From: Hymenoscyphus infarciens
Lineage: Eukaryota > Ascomycota > Leotiomycetes > Helotiales > Helotiaceae
Reading direction: 5' to 3'
Assembly: GCA_001414345.1 (NCBI GenBank)
Contig: LLCB01000354.1
Coordinates: 1 to 55,640, forward strand
DNA: 55,640 nucleotides
Position numbers and translations under genes: made by a program. This document shows positions 10,255 to 22,067 of this stretch, one piece after another. The notes beneath the pieces are model-generated. The model was not told the DNA's origin, made no database searches, and saw only the letters and a list, made by a program, of their open reading frames with translations. Position 1 is the stretch's first letter. Each line of letters starts with the position of its first letter.

Positions 10255-10889
10255 TACGGCATCCTACATCTACAAAAGTCCAAAAACGACGTCATCGTAA
10301 ATAGCAAATCGTAAAATATTACTTTCTATTAGTAAAAAAGAGAATAATTAAATTTCCCTCTCTCTCTTTCTCCCCCCTTCTCTCTCTATATTAAGACTAA
10401 ATAGTCTTAAATATAGTCCCTAGCTAATTAAAGAATAGAGAGAGATTATAAGTATCTCTTACGTATATAGTAGTAATATCGCCTCCTCGCTATTATCTTC
10501 TCACTATTATATCTTTACTACCTATTATCTAACCCTTGTATTATATTCTTTCTATTATTTCTAGATAAATAAGAGAGTAAGAGAAATAGGAGAAGAGAGA
10601 TTATTTGCAACTTTAGCTAAACTTTTCTTACTTCGCTAGGAAAACCTTTCTCTTAAAATGTTTACTTACTCTCTTACTTTCTTATTCTCTCTTTCTTATA
10701 CTCTCACCTATATTCTTACTAATACTCTCTCAGTATACGTAATATATAGAAAATAGGATAAGAAGCAAGAGAGCAAGTAGATAGTATAATATAATTTACG
10801 GTTAGCTATAGCTCTTAGTAGCTTTAGTTAATCTAGCTAAAAACACTCAACTTTTGCAATTTAGACTTTTGTACTTTTAGGACGCTCTA
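10255..10889. mobile_element. Non-autonomous TIR element (MITE), TA-flanked, copy 1
   Basis: The left end reads TACGGCATCC..CAAAAGTCC. The right end is its inverse (GACTTTTGTAC..GGACGCTCTA). Both are bounded by TA, as expected for TA target duplication by Tc1/mariner-type elements. Subterminal AAATCGTA-like heptads are present, with no coding capacity. The interior matches the element at 43505-44299, including the pyrimidine-rich start, the hairpin around TAAGACTAAATAGTCTTA and the purine-rich right half. Moderately RIP-mutated. Confidence 0.82.
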
Positions 10890-11539
10890 CCTCCTCTGTC
10901 GGAAGTCATATTCTGCTAGTTTTCTGTTAGAAATGATTATATTATAAATTACCGAAATGCCTTCGAAACTCCAACCACTATAATTTGACTGTCCTACGTC
11001 TTGTTAAGCTAATGATACGGGGTGCCGGGAGTATAACCATCGGGCTCACACGATTGGGCTCATTTCAGGAATTCAATCATTATTCTGTTCTAGATCATGC
11101 TGAACGATTGAAACCATTGTTTTAGAGAAATGCGTCTGAAAAATGTGTTCAATATTCTGAGGTTGCCTTCGGTAAGGCGAGAGGTAGGTATATAGAGCAA
11201 GGTCAAACTCTCGCATAATGCTGTTGTATTGCTTACAACCATTGCAAGCCCGATATTTCAAGCTTTAGATCGCCTGTACCACGGTGGGTCAGTTAGGCGA
11301 TACTCGGAAAGTGGAGAGATGGCCGAACTACTTCATCCAGCTTCTATTCAACTAACAAAGTCATTCTTTCAAAAGTACAACCCTACAAAGAAATATATCA
11401 GAGGCTTAACTAGCCTAAAACTTAGCACAAAGCGTTTCTGCAACAGAAGCTATAATCTTAATAGAACTTTAACCTCTCTCTCTTACGTCTCTACTCTCTA
11501 TATAGATCTACCAAATGAACTATATGAAAAACGCCTTTG
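10890..11539. other. Intergenic region, no gene recognised
   Basis: Balanced composition on the left, grading into the RIP block on the right. The short open frames here resemble no known family. Confidence 0.45.
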
Positions 11540-11944
11540 AATTCACTATACGTTTCTTATATTTATTAGATAATTCACTTTCTATTATATAATTAGTATA
11601 ACTTTATAAAGCGTTTTATAAAAATTATATAAAATTATTTAGCTAAGATTAATAATTACCTATAGTACGTATAAGCTTAAATTAGTAGTTTTTACTAACT
11701 CTCTAAGTATTAATATTATATTACTAGCTATTAGTCTATATAGTATATAAGATAAACTATTATACTAGAGGCTTTTATAATATAAAAGTTTACTTAAAAT
11801 AACTATTAACTAGTTTTATTTTAACTAATAGAGTATATATAGAATAGACTCTATTAAAATTAGCTGGTTATATAGCTATAATATTATAATAATATAAATT
11901 TAGCTTAGAACCTTAGACTAATATAAGTCTAGTAATTACGTAAA
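11540..11944. repeat. RIP-degraded repeat, left flank of the LTR element
   Basis: TA-rich, CA/TG-poor DNA into which the LTR element at 11945 inserted. It presumably continues on the other side (14773-15360). No termini were identified. Confidence 0.6.
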
Positions 11945-12255
11945 TGTGATAGTATGCCGTTATCCTAGATAGCTGAGAGTACCTGCTATATATAGGGTTT
12001 CGGCAGTTATTGTCTTATATTATCTATTTTAGGAAGGTTACGTAGGTTTAAGCTTTTATATTAGCCGAGGTTGTTCGGTTTTAGACTCTTTTATACTATC
12101 TAAACCTCTTATATATAGTAGCCTATTCCCAGAGTTAGAGAGAGATAGTTTTTTCTTTTCTTCTATATTAGAGCCTAGTATTTATATACGTTATTTAGTC
12201 TTAAACGTACTTCTATATATCTCTTCTTCTATAGTATATATTTCGTACTATTATA
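11945..12255 (+). repeat. 5' LTR
   Basis: 311 bp; matches 14457-14767 along its full length with mostly C/T and G/A differences. It is less RIP-mutated than the 3' copy. Confidence 0.92.
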
Positions 12256-14456
12256 TAAAAAGGAAAAACTCGACTTTGCTAGTAATAGTCTTTATAATAT
12301 CTCTTTTAAGCTTATTATCGCTCTTTATTTCGATTTTAATTTAGCCTAGATTTAGACTAGAATAATAATATCCTTAAATAGCTAGGTAATTAGAGACTAC
12401 TTAGATAGCTAGTAATATTAGAGTTTAGTATTAGTTTTAGATAGCTAGTAAAAAGCGTGTTTTGTATATTAAAGAAGTAAGAATATACTAAGTGTTTTAG
12501 AGGCTTCTAATAACCCTCTAAGTATAGAGACTACTATATATAAGTTTATTAACTAAGTTAACTATTACTAAAAGTTATTATAAAGGCTTCTAAATCTACT
12601 CTTACCTCTCTCTCCTTTAAATTTAATATTATATTAATAATTCTACTAAATAGTATTAAGTAATAAACACCTTCTAAGGCTACCTCTCTTACTAAAAGAT
12701 ACTCTTCTAAAAGCTGCCTAAATAGCATCTATATACTAAAACCTAGAAGATCTTAACAAAATAATAATAATAGTTAAAGAGACTAATAAGACTTCTTAAA
12801 TATAGACTAGATATAGTTAATAATATAAGCTTTAGAAGTAGAAAATTAAGAAATAAAGGATTAGCTAGCTAAGCTAGAAAAGAGAGTAAGCGAGCTTATT
12901 TAAAGTTAATAAATTACTTTACCTTTAAACCCTCTTTAATCTAACTCTTCTTTAAACCCTCTTTAATTAAACCCTCTTCTACTTTTAAGCTCTAATTTAT
13001 ACCTCTTTTAGTAAAGAGACATAGTAGCTTCTAATACCTTCTAATATTCTACTTCTACTTAATATAGTACTAAAGCTACTTTAAATACCTCTTAATAAAA
13101 AAGTAAAATAACTAAAAAGATTAAACCTTTAAATAATAGTATTTTACTTATATACTAATAATAGAAGATATTAGTATAAAGTAGACTCTATATAAATACT
13201 AACTACTATAGTTTACCTTTAATATATAAAGCCTTTATTTAAAGTATAATAACTAGACTAGCTAGGAACTACTTAAAGCTTAGATATAAGTTAAACTTAG
13301 TTTAAAATACTTTTAAAGATTAAGAAAATATAGTTACTCTTTTAAATACTTACTTTTTAACTAGTTATAAAATAGAGAATACTTAGAATAATTTTATAAC
13401 CTTATGAATAAGAGGAGAAGATAATACTAAAGAAACTTTTACTAATTTTAAGAGTTACTTTTCAAGTATAGCTATACTTAGAGGTATACTAGAATTAGAA
13501 TAGTTCTTTTAAATATAAGATAAGATTATACTATAGCTCTAAAACTTAGTTACTTTAAGAAAGAGATAATAGAACTATAACTTTATTAAAATAGTTGTTA
13601 ATCTTTTAACTTTAGATAAAGAGATATACTAAAACACTAAGTTATATACTTTAGTTTAAAACACCTCTCTCTCCTTATCTAATTTAGCTCTAAACTCCTC
13701 TTGATCTAATAATAAACCTTTTATTACTTCTAAAGTAGAATTAGAATTAAAAGATAAATAAGTCTTTAAGTACTTTAAAGAGAATAAGGTAATATAATAA
13801 CTTTAGTATTAAGCCTACTTAACTAGCTAAAAATACCTCTTTTATTATCTTAAACTTTAAATAGTAAAACTCTTTAATATTTAATAATAAACTCTTTTAA
13901 CTAGCTACAACCTTACTAACTCTAGTATAAAGTCTTATAGTCTTTATATTCTTTACTTTCTTTTACTTCTAGCTAGGTTAAAAGTCCTTTTTTTATTTGA
14001 ATTTAAATTAGATATAAATTAGTATACTTTTAAAATAAGCTCTTAACTAAGTTATTATTACCTCTTAACTAAATAACTTCTAACTCTACTTTATATTTAC
14101 TTTTAACTCTATTTTAAACTTTTTCTACTTTAAACTTTTTCTAATTTTACTTTAAACTTTTTCTAACCTACTAGTTAGATTAGACTATACTCTTTTAGTA
14201 AATACGAATACTTACTTTAATATAAAAGAATTAAAACGAAGTCTCTTTTATAAGTATTTATAAATTAGTTTAGTTATAATTTAAACTTAATATTAATATC
14301 TTAATATCTTATCTTACTTATAATAAAGTTTAATATCTTTAAACTAATAAAATTAATAAATATAATAAATATTATAATACTTATACTATCTTGATTTAAC
14401 CTTAAATAATAAGAGATAAATAGACTTAAGAATAAGTCTTTTTTAAGAGAGAGGGA

Positions 14457-14767
14457 TATAATAGTATACTATTATCTTAGATAGCTAAAAGTACCTACTA
14501 TATATAGGGTTTTAGTAGTTATTATCTTATATTATCTATTTTAAGAAGGTTATATAGATTTAAGCTTTTATATTAGCTAAGGTTATTCGGTTTTAAACCC
14601 TTTTATACTATCTAAACCTCTTATATATAGTAGCCTACTTCTAGAGTTAGAGAGAGATAGTTTTTTCTTTTCTTCTATATTAGAGCCTAGTATTTATATA
14701 CGTTATTTAGTCTCGAACGCACTCTTATATACCTCTTCTTCTATAGTATATATTTCGTGTCGTTATA
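14457..14767 (+). repeat. 3' LTR
   Basis: 311 bp; pairs with 11945-12255. The end reads CGTTATA, where a canonical CA terminus has probably become TA by RIP. GTAAA follows immediately. Confidence 0.92.
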
Positions 14768-14772
14768 GTAAA

Positions 14773-15360
14773 GGTCTTAGTTTAAGATCCTAGGCTAAAT
14801 ATTATAATAAATATAGAGTTATATTATAGAAATAAAACCTTAGATATTATCTTAAATATATAAAAAGTTATAAAATTTATATATATTTTAGTTTTAATTT
14901 AACTAGTTTATAAAAAGAAATCAAGTCTTATATTTACTTTAAATATTTCTTATTCCGTGAAATTCAGTGTTTTAGATTTCTTAGCTAGATTAGTACTTCT
15001 ATTCTTCTAAAAGGTTCTTATCTATATCTTTTCTTACTATTAAAGCTATTCTTTTATATTATATTCTCTTCTTTAAGCGCTTCGAGTCTATTATATCTTA
15101 TTCCTAGCTTTTAATATATCTATCTCTTATAATTCTATACCTTTAATACGTCTATGTCTTCTAATCTTATATAAGACTAATTTCTATTCTATATCTAGTA
15201 GAGCGAATAGAAAGGTTTATATATTATTCTATTATATTTTAGTCTATATTAGCAAAAACTTAGTCTTATTCAATATCTAAAAAGTAAGCGTTTTACTATA
15301 TACTCTTCTATATATTAAACGGAACGTAAAGTAGATTAGTTTATAAGAGAGAGAACGTTA
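14773..15360. repeat. RIP-degraded repeat, right flank of the LTR element
   Basis: Same composition as 11540-11944. Probably the other half of the pre-existing repeat that received the LTR element. Confidence 0.55.
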
Positions 15361-16155
15361 GCGTGGTAGAGAAAGAGGGTTAAACTATGTGATATAACCG
15401 AATAAGAGCACTTAGGTACCACGGTGGTGAACAAAGTTTGAGGCTAAAAGTTACTATCTAACTAACGTAACTGTTGGAGAGATAATGTGTGGCGTAACAG
15501 ATGACGAGTAATCTACGAGTAAGCTACGGAGGCAGAGTGGAATCTAGAAAGAATTTAAAGTAAAAATCAAGCGATTGCAGAAAGCAAGTAAGCTACAAGA
15601 GTACTAGTGAGCTACACTCAACTACGTAAGCTTCTAGTAGACAAGTAAGCCATTAGATAGCGAGTAAGTTACATAAGTATAAGTAAACCGCGAGTAACTC
15701 ATAAGTTACTATGACTAATTCAAGAGTAAACTACGCCACTGACTTTGTATTGAAACCTGGGTACTTAGAATCTCTGAATCCTTCAGCGCCTAAGGTAACA
15801 GGGTGGTTTGAGTTCGCTTCTAACTATTCGTAGATTACCTACTAATAGTCACCTTATATATTGCTCAATACCTGTGGACCCCGAGTTTACTGTTCTAAGC
15901 AGCACTGGTCAACCATGGAGATGAGAGATCTTCTTGATGTTGCTCTCCTCCAAACACAAAAATCCCCCCCCCCAAGCATGTCTCGACATATGAGAGTCTA
16001 TGGAACAGCAGACGCAGAAAAAGAAATGATACCAGACAGCATAGTTCATCGTCCGGCAGTAAAATTTTTGATTTTTGATACAGTCTGATGTCCTTGGGAG
16101 ATATCCCTTTGTTTGTACAATATTTTACACCAACATACCCATTTTATACAACCGG
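15361..16155. other. Intergenic region containing a cluster of AGTAAGC-like motifs (15490-15730)
   Basis: About ten imperfect copies of (G/C)AGTAA(G/A)(C/T) lie on the plus strand between 15500 and 15730, for example GAGTAAGCTAC, CAAGTAAGCTAC and CAAGTAAGCC, spaced irregularly at 10-40 bp. They are not a simple tandem array. The remainder, to the stop codon of the mL57 gene, has a C run near 15966 and no recognisable gene. Confidence 0.6.
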
Positions 16156-17022
16156 CTAGATAATTCCCAATGGTTTCAATACCTTCTCCCGAGCAACTTC
16201 ATTTGCGACAGCGCCACCCCTATGTAAACCAATTGCACCTATTATCGCATATAAAGATGTCGCCATAATCACCGCATCGCCGGAGAAAGTAAGTTTTTCG
16301 GGCTATTGATCGTTAGTCCCGTACATCAAATTTGGAATAAATCCCTTACATCTTTTGGTTGCCACCTCACAATGTCCCGCATCCCAATTCTGGTAGCCAA
16401 TGCGGAAAGCTTGTGTTTTGTCAAGAATCCCCCGACCGGTGCATCCTCCAAGTTTGCCAGTCCCTGTAACGCCGGGTGTTGTTGTTTGCGACCTTTGACC
16501 ATGCTCTGGGTTTTTGTGAGGGTGGACGAGTTCACCAGTGCTAGATTTGCTTGCAGAGTGAGTAAACGTCGACCTGTAACCAGTAATCAGTATGTGTTTT
16601 CATTGGATTTCCCCGGAGTCCCTACCAAAAAATGCGAGTCTATCATTGAATCCTCTCCGACCTTGATCAAAACTTTTGTGTGTAATAGCCAGCCACTTGA
16701 GTTCTTCAGTGAGAACTTTCTCTCCCCCGGGTCCCAGAAAGTTGGTGTAGAACTTGTCTAATCGTTCCGGATCGCTATTGCATTCCCATGGCTTCCGACC
16801 ATCTTTTGGCTTGTAAGGGTATGGAGCCTTCATCTCCTCAGGAGTGTATGACCATCGTGGTCGCTCTTCTCTATCTTTTCCCAGTTCGACTACTGATCGG
16901 GGAGAGGTTGTTGAAAGGTTTCGAGGGGTGGGCATCCGGGAGATGGAGCTGGCGCATTCACAACTCGATCGGGTTCGTTTTATGGCACTTTGAAGTGATC
17001 GGCATGTCGTCCTTGAAGCCAT
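16156..17022 (-). CDS. MRPL15: Mitochondrial large-subunit ribosomal protein mL57 (Mrpl15-like), 255 aa, three exons
   Basis: Minus-strand exons: 16626-17022, 16350-16573 and 16156-16302, with introns of 52 and 47 nt. The joined length is an exact multiple of three. The protein is a degenerate RNase III-fold ribosomal protein. The middle carries LTEELKWLAITHKSFDQGRRGFNDRLAFFGRRLL split over the first intron, the block equivalent to the RNase III signature. Acidic catalytic positions of true RNase III appear replaced (an Arg pair follows LAFFG), which fits a structural role. The C-terminal helix region reads FSGDAVMIATSLYAIIGAIG and ends KPLGII. The N terminus is Arg/Ser-rich with MPTPRNLSTTSPR, a plausible mitochondrial presequence. 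Start at MASRTT was chosen over an upstream in-frame Met. Divergent from RTT109. Confidence 0.88.
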
Positions 17023-17261
17023 TGTATCCCACTTCCTCAATATTTACTGCCTTCGAGATGTCGAATGTGGTTGACATAGGTATCTGCTGTGGTGCTCTAG
17101 CTTCAAGCTTCCACAATTATTTTGTGGCGCTAGCGCCCCTTTGGGACTAGCATTAAAATCGCGTCTCCCCATTCTAACCTAGTCGCGCTCTGATAGACCT
17201 CACCACTGCTCACCTACAAACAGCATGAACATGAGCATCGGGCTTGGGTATGTTATTCAAA
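17023..17261. promoter_or_regulatory. Divergent promoter of mL57 and RTT109 with an overlapping uORF
   Basis: 239 bp lie between the two start codons. A 16-codon upstream reading frame starts at 17225 and stops at 17273-17275, overlapping the RTT109 start in another frame. Scanning ribosomes from the plus side would meet these ATGs first. Confidence 0.6.
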
Positions 17262-18935
17262 ATGGTTGCTCATGAAAAATCCACTTCCTCGGCATCAATT
17301 GCATCAACAACCGCTTCAGAAACATTGCTACAACGCTTGACTGCGGTACTACCAAAAGATGTCAGCTTCAAGATACACCACCTTTCCTCCCCTCCCACTC
17401 GAACCTCTTCGATTTATTCTGCGCCCCCGGGAACTCGTCCGGATCGAACGTATTGTGAAAGTCACTTTCTCGCCGTTTCGATAAATGTTCCAACTTTGGA
17501 TAATAATGGGGGGGAATCCGCGGGCGTTTTGGTATACGCCATCGAAATTTTGATTTATTCCACTGCATACGATACCACATTTTTTGTCTCCAAAGCAGAC
17601 TCGACGGGCTATTTACATCTCCTGAATCTGCCAAAAGGAACCCCTTCTCCCTTGAGAGATATTAGCGCTACATTTTTACAACACCTCCTTGCAACACATC
17701 AAAGACCCAACATCCGAAGTGTCATATCGCTCTTCGCGCGAGCTCAAGACCAATATTTGTTTCCTGGGAGCGTGGAATATAGTGGCAAACATGTGCTGGA
17801 TGATAGAGGTTTGGTTCGTTGGTGGTGTCGTGTGTTGGATCCGTTGATCACCGAATCCAATACCCCAAAATCATCAACCCAGAATTATGAAAGCATTAAA
17901 GGATATCTGATAGTTCCAGGGCTCGACTCCCACGAAACCTCCTCCTACGTTCCCAGAAAACCAACCGCCGATGGTTCAGCGTGGATAATGGGGCATCCTC
18001 TCCACGAAATGTCTCGGCACTCCGGAAATGTCCCACCGCGAGCACTTATTCCACACTTCCCTGACGACCCCAAGGCAAGATTTCTGGATGAGCTGGATGA
18101 GGAAATCACAAAGGAACAAACTGAATCAAGTGGACACTGGAAGAGTGTCAAGACGATTGAACAATTCTGGGACATGATGGCTTTTCGGCAGGAGTGTTCG
18201 GCTGGCAGGCTTGTAGGTTTCATTTGGGCTGTGTTTAATCCAAAATCTTCGGAAAATGGACACAACGGGGACACAAATATGACTGGGGGCTGGGAAGAAA
18301 GACGTGCATTACCCGACTTGAGCCGTTCGTACCCCATTACACCATCAGCATCCTTCAGCGCACCCAACGAGCAACAGGCCCTGGATTCCTCTCACGTTTT
18401 TCCATCTCCCACCAAAGAGAAACCCAAAACAGTGCTAAAACGACGTACCATCCCTAAGAAGAAGAAACTTACCGGTCCAATCATTCCCCGGCAGCCAATG
18501 GTTAAAACCCAGAACAAGAATTATGTTTTCGACATTCCAGAGTCTACTGCCTACTACCATTGGCCTCCAAGCGCCCGAGGCCAAGTCGGGGTGGAAGAAT
18601 CAGATTACACACGCATCACCGAGTTGTTACTTCGTCTCGATTTCGCAAATATAGAATTAGCATCATCTAGCTCAAGGAGATGGACCAATGAGGTTCGGTC
18701 TGGTGTGTCGGGGGATATGAGAGATGCGTGGGGACAAACCGTCATAGGTACTAAGGCTCTCCAGGCTCGCGTTACGAGTGGAAGTGCAAGCGCGAATACA
18801 CTGAACGTTGGGCTGGTTAGAAAGAAGAGGAAAGCTGATGTGGATGGCGCGAAAGATACACCACCTAGTTCTGCGCCTGCTCAGGCTACTCTGGTCATTG
18901 GAGCCGGCATGATTCGGAAAAAGCCGAAGGTATGA
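17262..18935 (+). CDS. RTT109: Histone H3-K56 acetyltransferase Rtt109 (KAT11), 557 aa
   Basis: Single exon. Rtt109 acetylates newly made histone H3, mainly Lys56 and with its chaperones also Lys9/27, during replication-coupled nucleosome assembly. Recognisable blocks include TRPDRTYCESHFLAVS near residue 60, then SVISLFARAQDQYLFPGS and LDDRGLVRWWCRVLDP near 152-190. These belong to the fungal KAT11 domain (PF08214), which occupies about the first 340 residues. The C-terminal part is basic and low in complexity, with LKRRTIPKKKKL and a terminal RKKPKV, good nuclear localisation signals. The ATG at 17262 has A at -3 and G at +4; an in-frame ATG at 17250 would add four residues but has a poorer context. 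The product has no close alternative identity. Confidence 0.92.
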   Translation: MVAHEKSTSSASIASTTASETLLQRLTAVLPKDVSFKIHHLSSPPTRTSSIYSAPPGTRPDRTYCESHFLAVSINVPTLDNNGGESAGVLVYAIEILIYSTAYDTTFFVSKADSTGYLHLLNLPKGTPSPLRDISATFLQHLLATHQRPNIRSVISLFARAQDQYLFPGSVEYSGKHVLDDRGLVRWWCRVLDPLITESNTPKSSTQNYESIKGYLIVPGLDSHETSSYVPRKPTADGSAWIMGHPLHEMSRHSGNVPPRALIPHFPDDPKARFLDELDEEITKEQTESSGHWKSVKTIEQFWDMMAFRQECSAGRLVGFIWAVFNPKSSENGHNGDTNMTGGWEERRALPDLSRSYPITPSASFSAPNEQQALDSSHVFPSPTKEKPKTVLKRRTIPKKKKLTGPIIPRQPMVKTQNKNYVFDIPESTAYYHWPPSARGQVGVEESDYTRITELLLRLDFANIELASSSSRRWTNEVRSGVSGDMRDAWGQTVIGTKALQARVTSGSASANTLNVGLVRKKRKADVDGAKDTPPSSAPAQATLVIGAGMIRKKPKV

Positions 18936-19810
18936 TTTTTTCAATTTTTTGCAACAATTGGGGTTCGGAGTCGAGGGGGTTTGGCGTTAACATTTTTTAC
19001 TACATGTTTACAATACCCAGGATAGTGGAAATGATTATATGAATTTACTACTATCTCAGCATCCCCAGTGGCTTCGCCTATCCAAAATGGTATTGTGTAC
19101 GGGTATTTGTGGCAAGGGTACATTGAAGTCCGAGACTTCAATACACGAGCAGATGTCTTCTGGTGGGCTATACGATATTGCCTGGCTTGACCCAGATATT
19201 GCTGTTTGGGACACTCGGCGCTCTCTCCGCGAAGAAGAAATTGGAGTCGTCCCTCGTGCCTGCCCTTTTCGCACTCGCTATTACGTGCCACCAGGGCGAC
19301 GTCGAGCGATCCAATTGGTTGCTTTCGCTGATTGGATCATGCCCGCCAGAGCCTTGCGGCTGTTTTCTTTCAAAGTGGCCTCTTCCAATCCTTTTCAGTG
19401 AGCCTCAGTCAATTCGCACAATTGAGGCCGTTGAAACCACCCTCAACACGAGCGCGGGGTGGCCTCAATGGAAGTGCGAGATTTATTCATTGGAATGGCC
19501 TTGTGTCTGTATGTTTCTGCATCACCAATCCGCCTCACGACCGAGTCCACCCAAAAGCAAGCTCGAAACAGACTTAGCAGGTAGGCTCACAAGGCCTCGA
19601 ATTCCTATATTCTGCCTTGTCAATCCGACCAAAAACACGATCAAAACAGGCTTGGTAGGTGGACTCAATTGCCAAATCATCTCGCCCTCGGCCTCATGGC
19701 ATCGCAGCATGCAGGCTGATGCTGCGCATTTCAGCTCACCGAGCAGAACCACCAATACTAAAATTCAAACTTTCCGTTTATGGAGAATTTACGCCTATAT
19801 AAAAACTTAG
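18936..19810. other. Non-repetitive region, no gene recognised
   Basis: G+C content resembles the gene islands and open frames exist on both strands, but none shows a known motif or convincing splice structure. Near 19565 and 19645 a degenerate repeat occurs twice (CAGACTTAGCAGGTAGGCTCA and CAGGCTTGGTAGGTGGACTCA at 80-bp spacing). Possibly an eroded gene or a 3' region. Confidence 0.4.
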
Positions 19811-21370
19811 CATATCCTTTTGACTTAGCTGTTCTGAGATTTTAATCGAAATTAGAGTCTCTTGGTGTGATTTTTCCTCATTGTTACCGTAGCATAGATG
19901 ACTCCTGATACTAGGAACTTAAGTGTTGATTATCCCTAGCTTTTACTATACTTCTCTCTATCCCACTTAATTCCCTAAGGTACATGTGAGTAACCGACAT
20001 CTATATTTAGTGGGACTCATATTTAGTAGCAGTATTTGATAGAGAACATTATTATATAAGAAATCTCAAACATCGTAAGAAACTTAAATATTAGTATAGA
20101 ACCAATAATAGGCTCTGAAAGCTCTCGAGATTATCAAAATAAACAAAATTTAGCGTTTACTTAGACTTTTAATCCGTGGGACTTTTGTACCCGAGAATAA
20201 TCTCGTTATCCCTTCTATTACAGATATGTAATGTTTCACGCGTGCATTAGAAGAGGGTATTTTTAGGGTATATTTTTAGCCTAGAAACAGCATTTTAGAA
20301 GACTTCGAGGCGGGAAAATATCCACCTTTGGTGAGTTTAGCAGGTATAATAAGGAGATTAACACTTCTAATTTATATACTTATATTTATGAAACACTTCC
20401 TTTCACCGACTATAAGCTAAGTGCTCTATCTAAGGAACTGGTTATTAGAAATTACTTTACTAAAACACCGTTTAACTCTCTACCTAGCTAAGCACGAAGA
20501 AGGAGCTAATATTAATATACTAAATAACTGTTTTTACTATATAAACCCCTATTTCTATACTTTCGAGGCAAAAACACGTTAAATTAAATATTATAGCAGT
20601 GTATCGCCTCGCTTCTCTTAATACTATATTTGAGTAGAGAAATATAGCTCAAAATCACTATAATACACTTACTTCTATTATTTCTCCAATCTCACTATCT
20701 AACACTTATTGATTATAATTCTCAACCTCTTTCTTATAATCCTTACTATAATACTTCTTATACTTATAACATCAACAACTTAGGTAAACTAAATAATACG
20801 TATTCTCTTACTACTCTTATAAACTAGTGTTTTAGGTTTCCCTGTCTAATCTATTAACCTATTCTGCCTCGACGCTTCTTCTCTCTCCTACCTCTATTTT
20901 AAGGCTATTCTATCTTCTCCTATTCTTAAATTCTAGCTTTCCTAGCTACTTCTATTCTATAGTACTTACTTACCTTTTCTTACTAAATAGAGAGGCTAGG
21001 ATAGGAAGAGTTAAGCTAGTTAATTTCGCTTAAAGCCTAGAAGGCGGCTCTAATTTCGCTTAATATCTAGAAGATAGGTAGAAAAGAGGGTCTAGGTTGC
21101 TAATTTCACTTAATATCTAGAAGGCGGGTCTAGGTTCTAATTAGAGGGTTGCCTTCCTAATCCTACTCTAGCCTAGCCTCCTTTTTTTATCTACCTAGCT
21201 ACTCCTATCCTGTTTTTAGAACTTTCCTAGCTACTCCTATCCTAGTTAGAGTACCTAGCCTACTAAACTTAGCCTAGCCTTAATCCTAATCTAGCCTAGC
21301 CTCTTCTATCCTTACCTAGGTAAGTAGCCTATCCTATCCTAAGTACTAGGCTAACTAAGGCGGGGAAAGC
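19811..21370. repeat. RIP-degraded repeat block with internal short repeats
   Basis: TA-rich and CA/TG-poor. Three imperfect copies of a segment containing TAATTTCGCTTAATATCTAG lie between about 21019 and 21133. A run of CTAGCCTAGCC and CTAGCTACTCCTATCC motifs follows to 21350. No element ends were identified. Confidence 0.6.
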
Positions 21371-22059
21371 CAAAACACTGTTACGAACTCTATAAGACGA
21401 CCGGGATATTGTGTTGCCGCCGTTCGAAACTCATAAGAAGATATCGATATCGTCAAAGTTGTAAACTTCCCCGAACTTTGCCACCCCTTTATAATACTCT
21501 CGAGATACCTGTTCTTCACGCCTTGATAAATGATCGCTGCGATTTATAGAAATCGCATCGTCGGATTTCGGAACTTTCGTCGATACCTAGGAGTTATATA
21601 TAAATCTCTCTTACTCGGGGGTTTGAATTGTTAGGAGCATAAGGGCCTATATATAAACTTGAAACAAAGGCCTTTGCTTTTGAATTTGAGAGTTTAGAGT
21701 CGAAATTTGGCTACGATTTAATGAGGAGTTGCACCTGAGGATATCTATGCGATCAAAACCTGATTTTGAAAATTGAGGAGATACCAGTTTTGTCTATTGA
21801 TCTGGGACCACGGGAGGTGTACCAGAGGAAAGGAATGGACACAAGAAAAGGCTGGGTAGGTAGCCGTGAAGAAAAGAAAGTTGCGCCAAAATTTACAATT
21901 GGCACAACGGTCTTCTTTATAATCTCCTCCTCCTATTCCTAGTACGTTTTCAAATATTTCACCCACACCCTATTTCCCTTTTGGATCGACCTGCATAATT
22001 TGTTACAAGTCGCGCAAACTTTTTAGTAGTTAATCGACTGAAAACAAACACTAAACATT
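21371..22059. other. Less-mutated interlude between repeats, no gene recognised
   Basis: Contains CG dinucleotides at normal frequency and a short self-complementary stretch near 21535-21565 (GCTGCGATTTATAG..AATCGCATCG). No protein or RNA family is recognised. Confidence 0.4.
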
Positions 22060-22067
22060 CTATTATC

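Larger units (their letters stand above)
11945..14767 (+). mobile_element. RIP-degraded LTR retrotransposon, 2.8 kb, with 5-bp TSD
   Basis: Two 311-bp LTRs (11945-12255 and 14457-14767) bound the element. The 5' LTR begins TGTGATAG; the 3' copy reads TATAATAG, differing by G-to-A changes as expected for RIP. The flanks GTAAA (11940-11944 and 14768-14772) are a perfect target duplication. A purine tract AAGAGAGAGGGA lies directly before the 3' LTR and sets the plus orientation. The interior is only 2.2 kb, too short for a full gag-pol. A faint Gag-like composition is visible around 13100-13600, but no reverse transcriptase motif was found. It is therefore probably non-autonomous or internally deleted. 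Confidence 0.92.

Noticed and set aside
11300..11345. tRNA-Ser-like stretch (GAGATGGCCGAACTAC)
   Set aside because: No acceptor stem pairing, anticodon arm or T-loop consensus could be placed downstream.
18941..19291. Possible minus-strand gene after RTT109
   Set aside because: No recognisable domain, no splice continuation and no conserved pattern.
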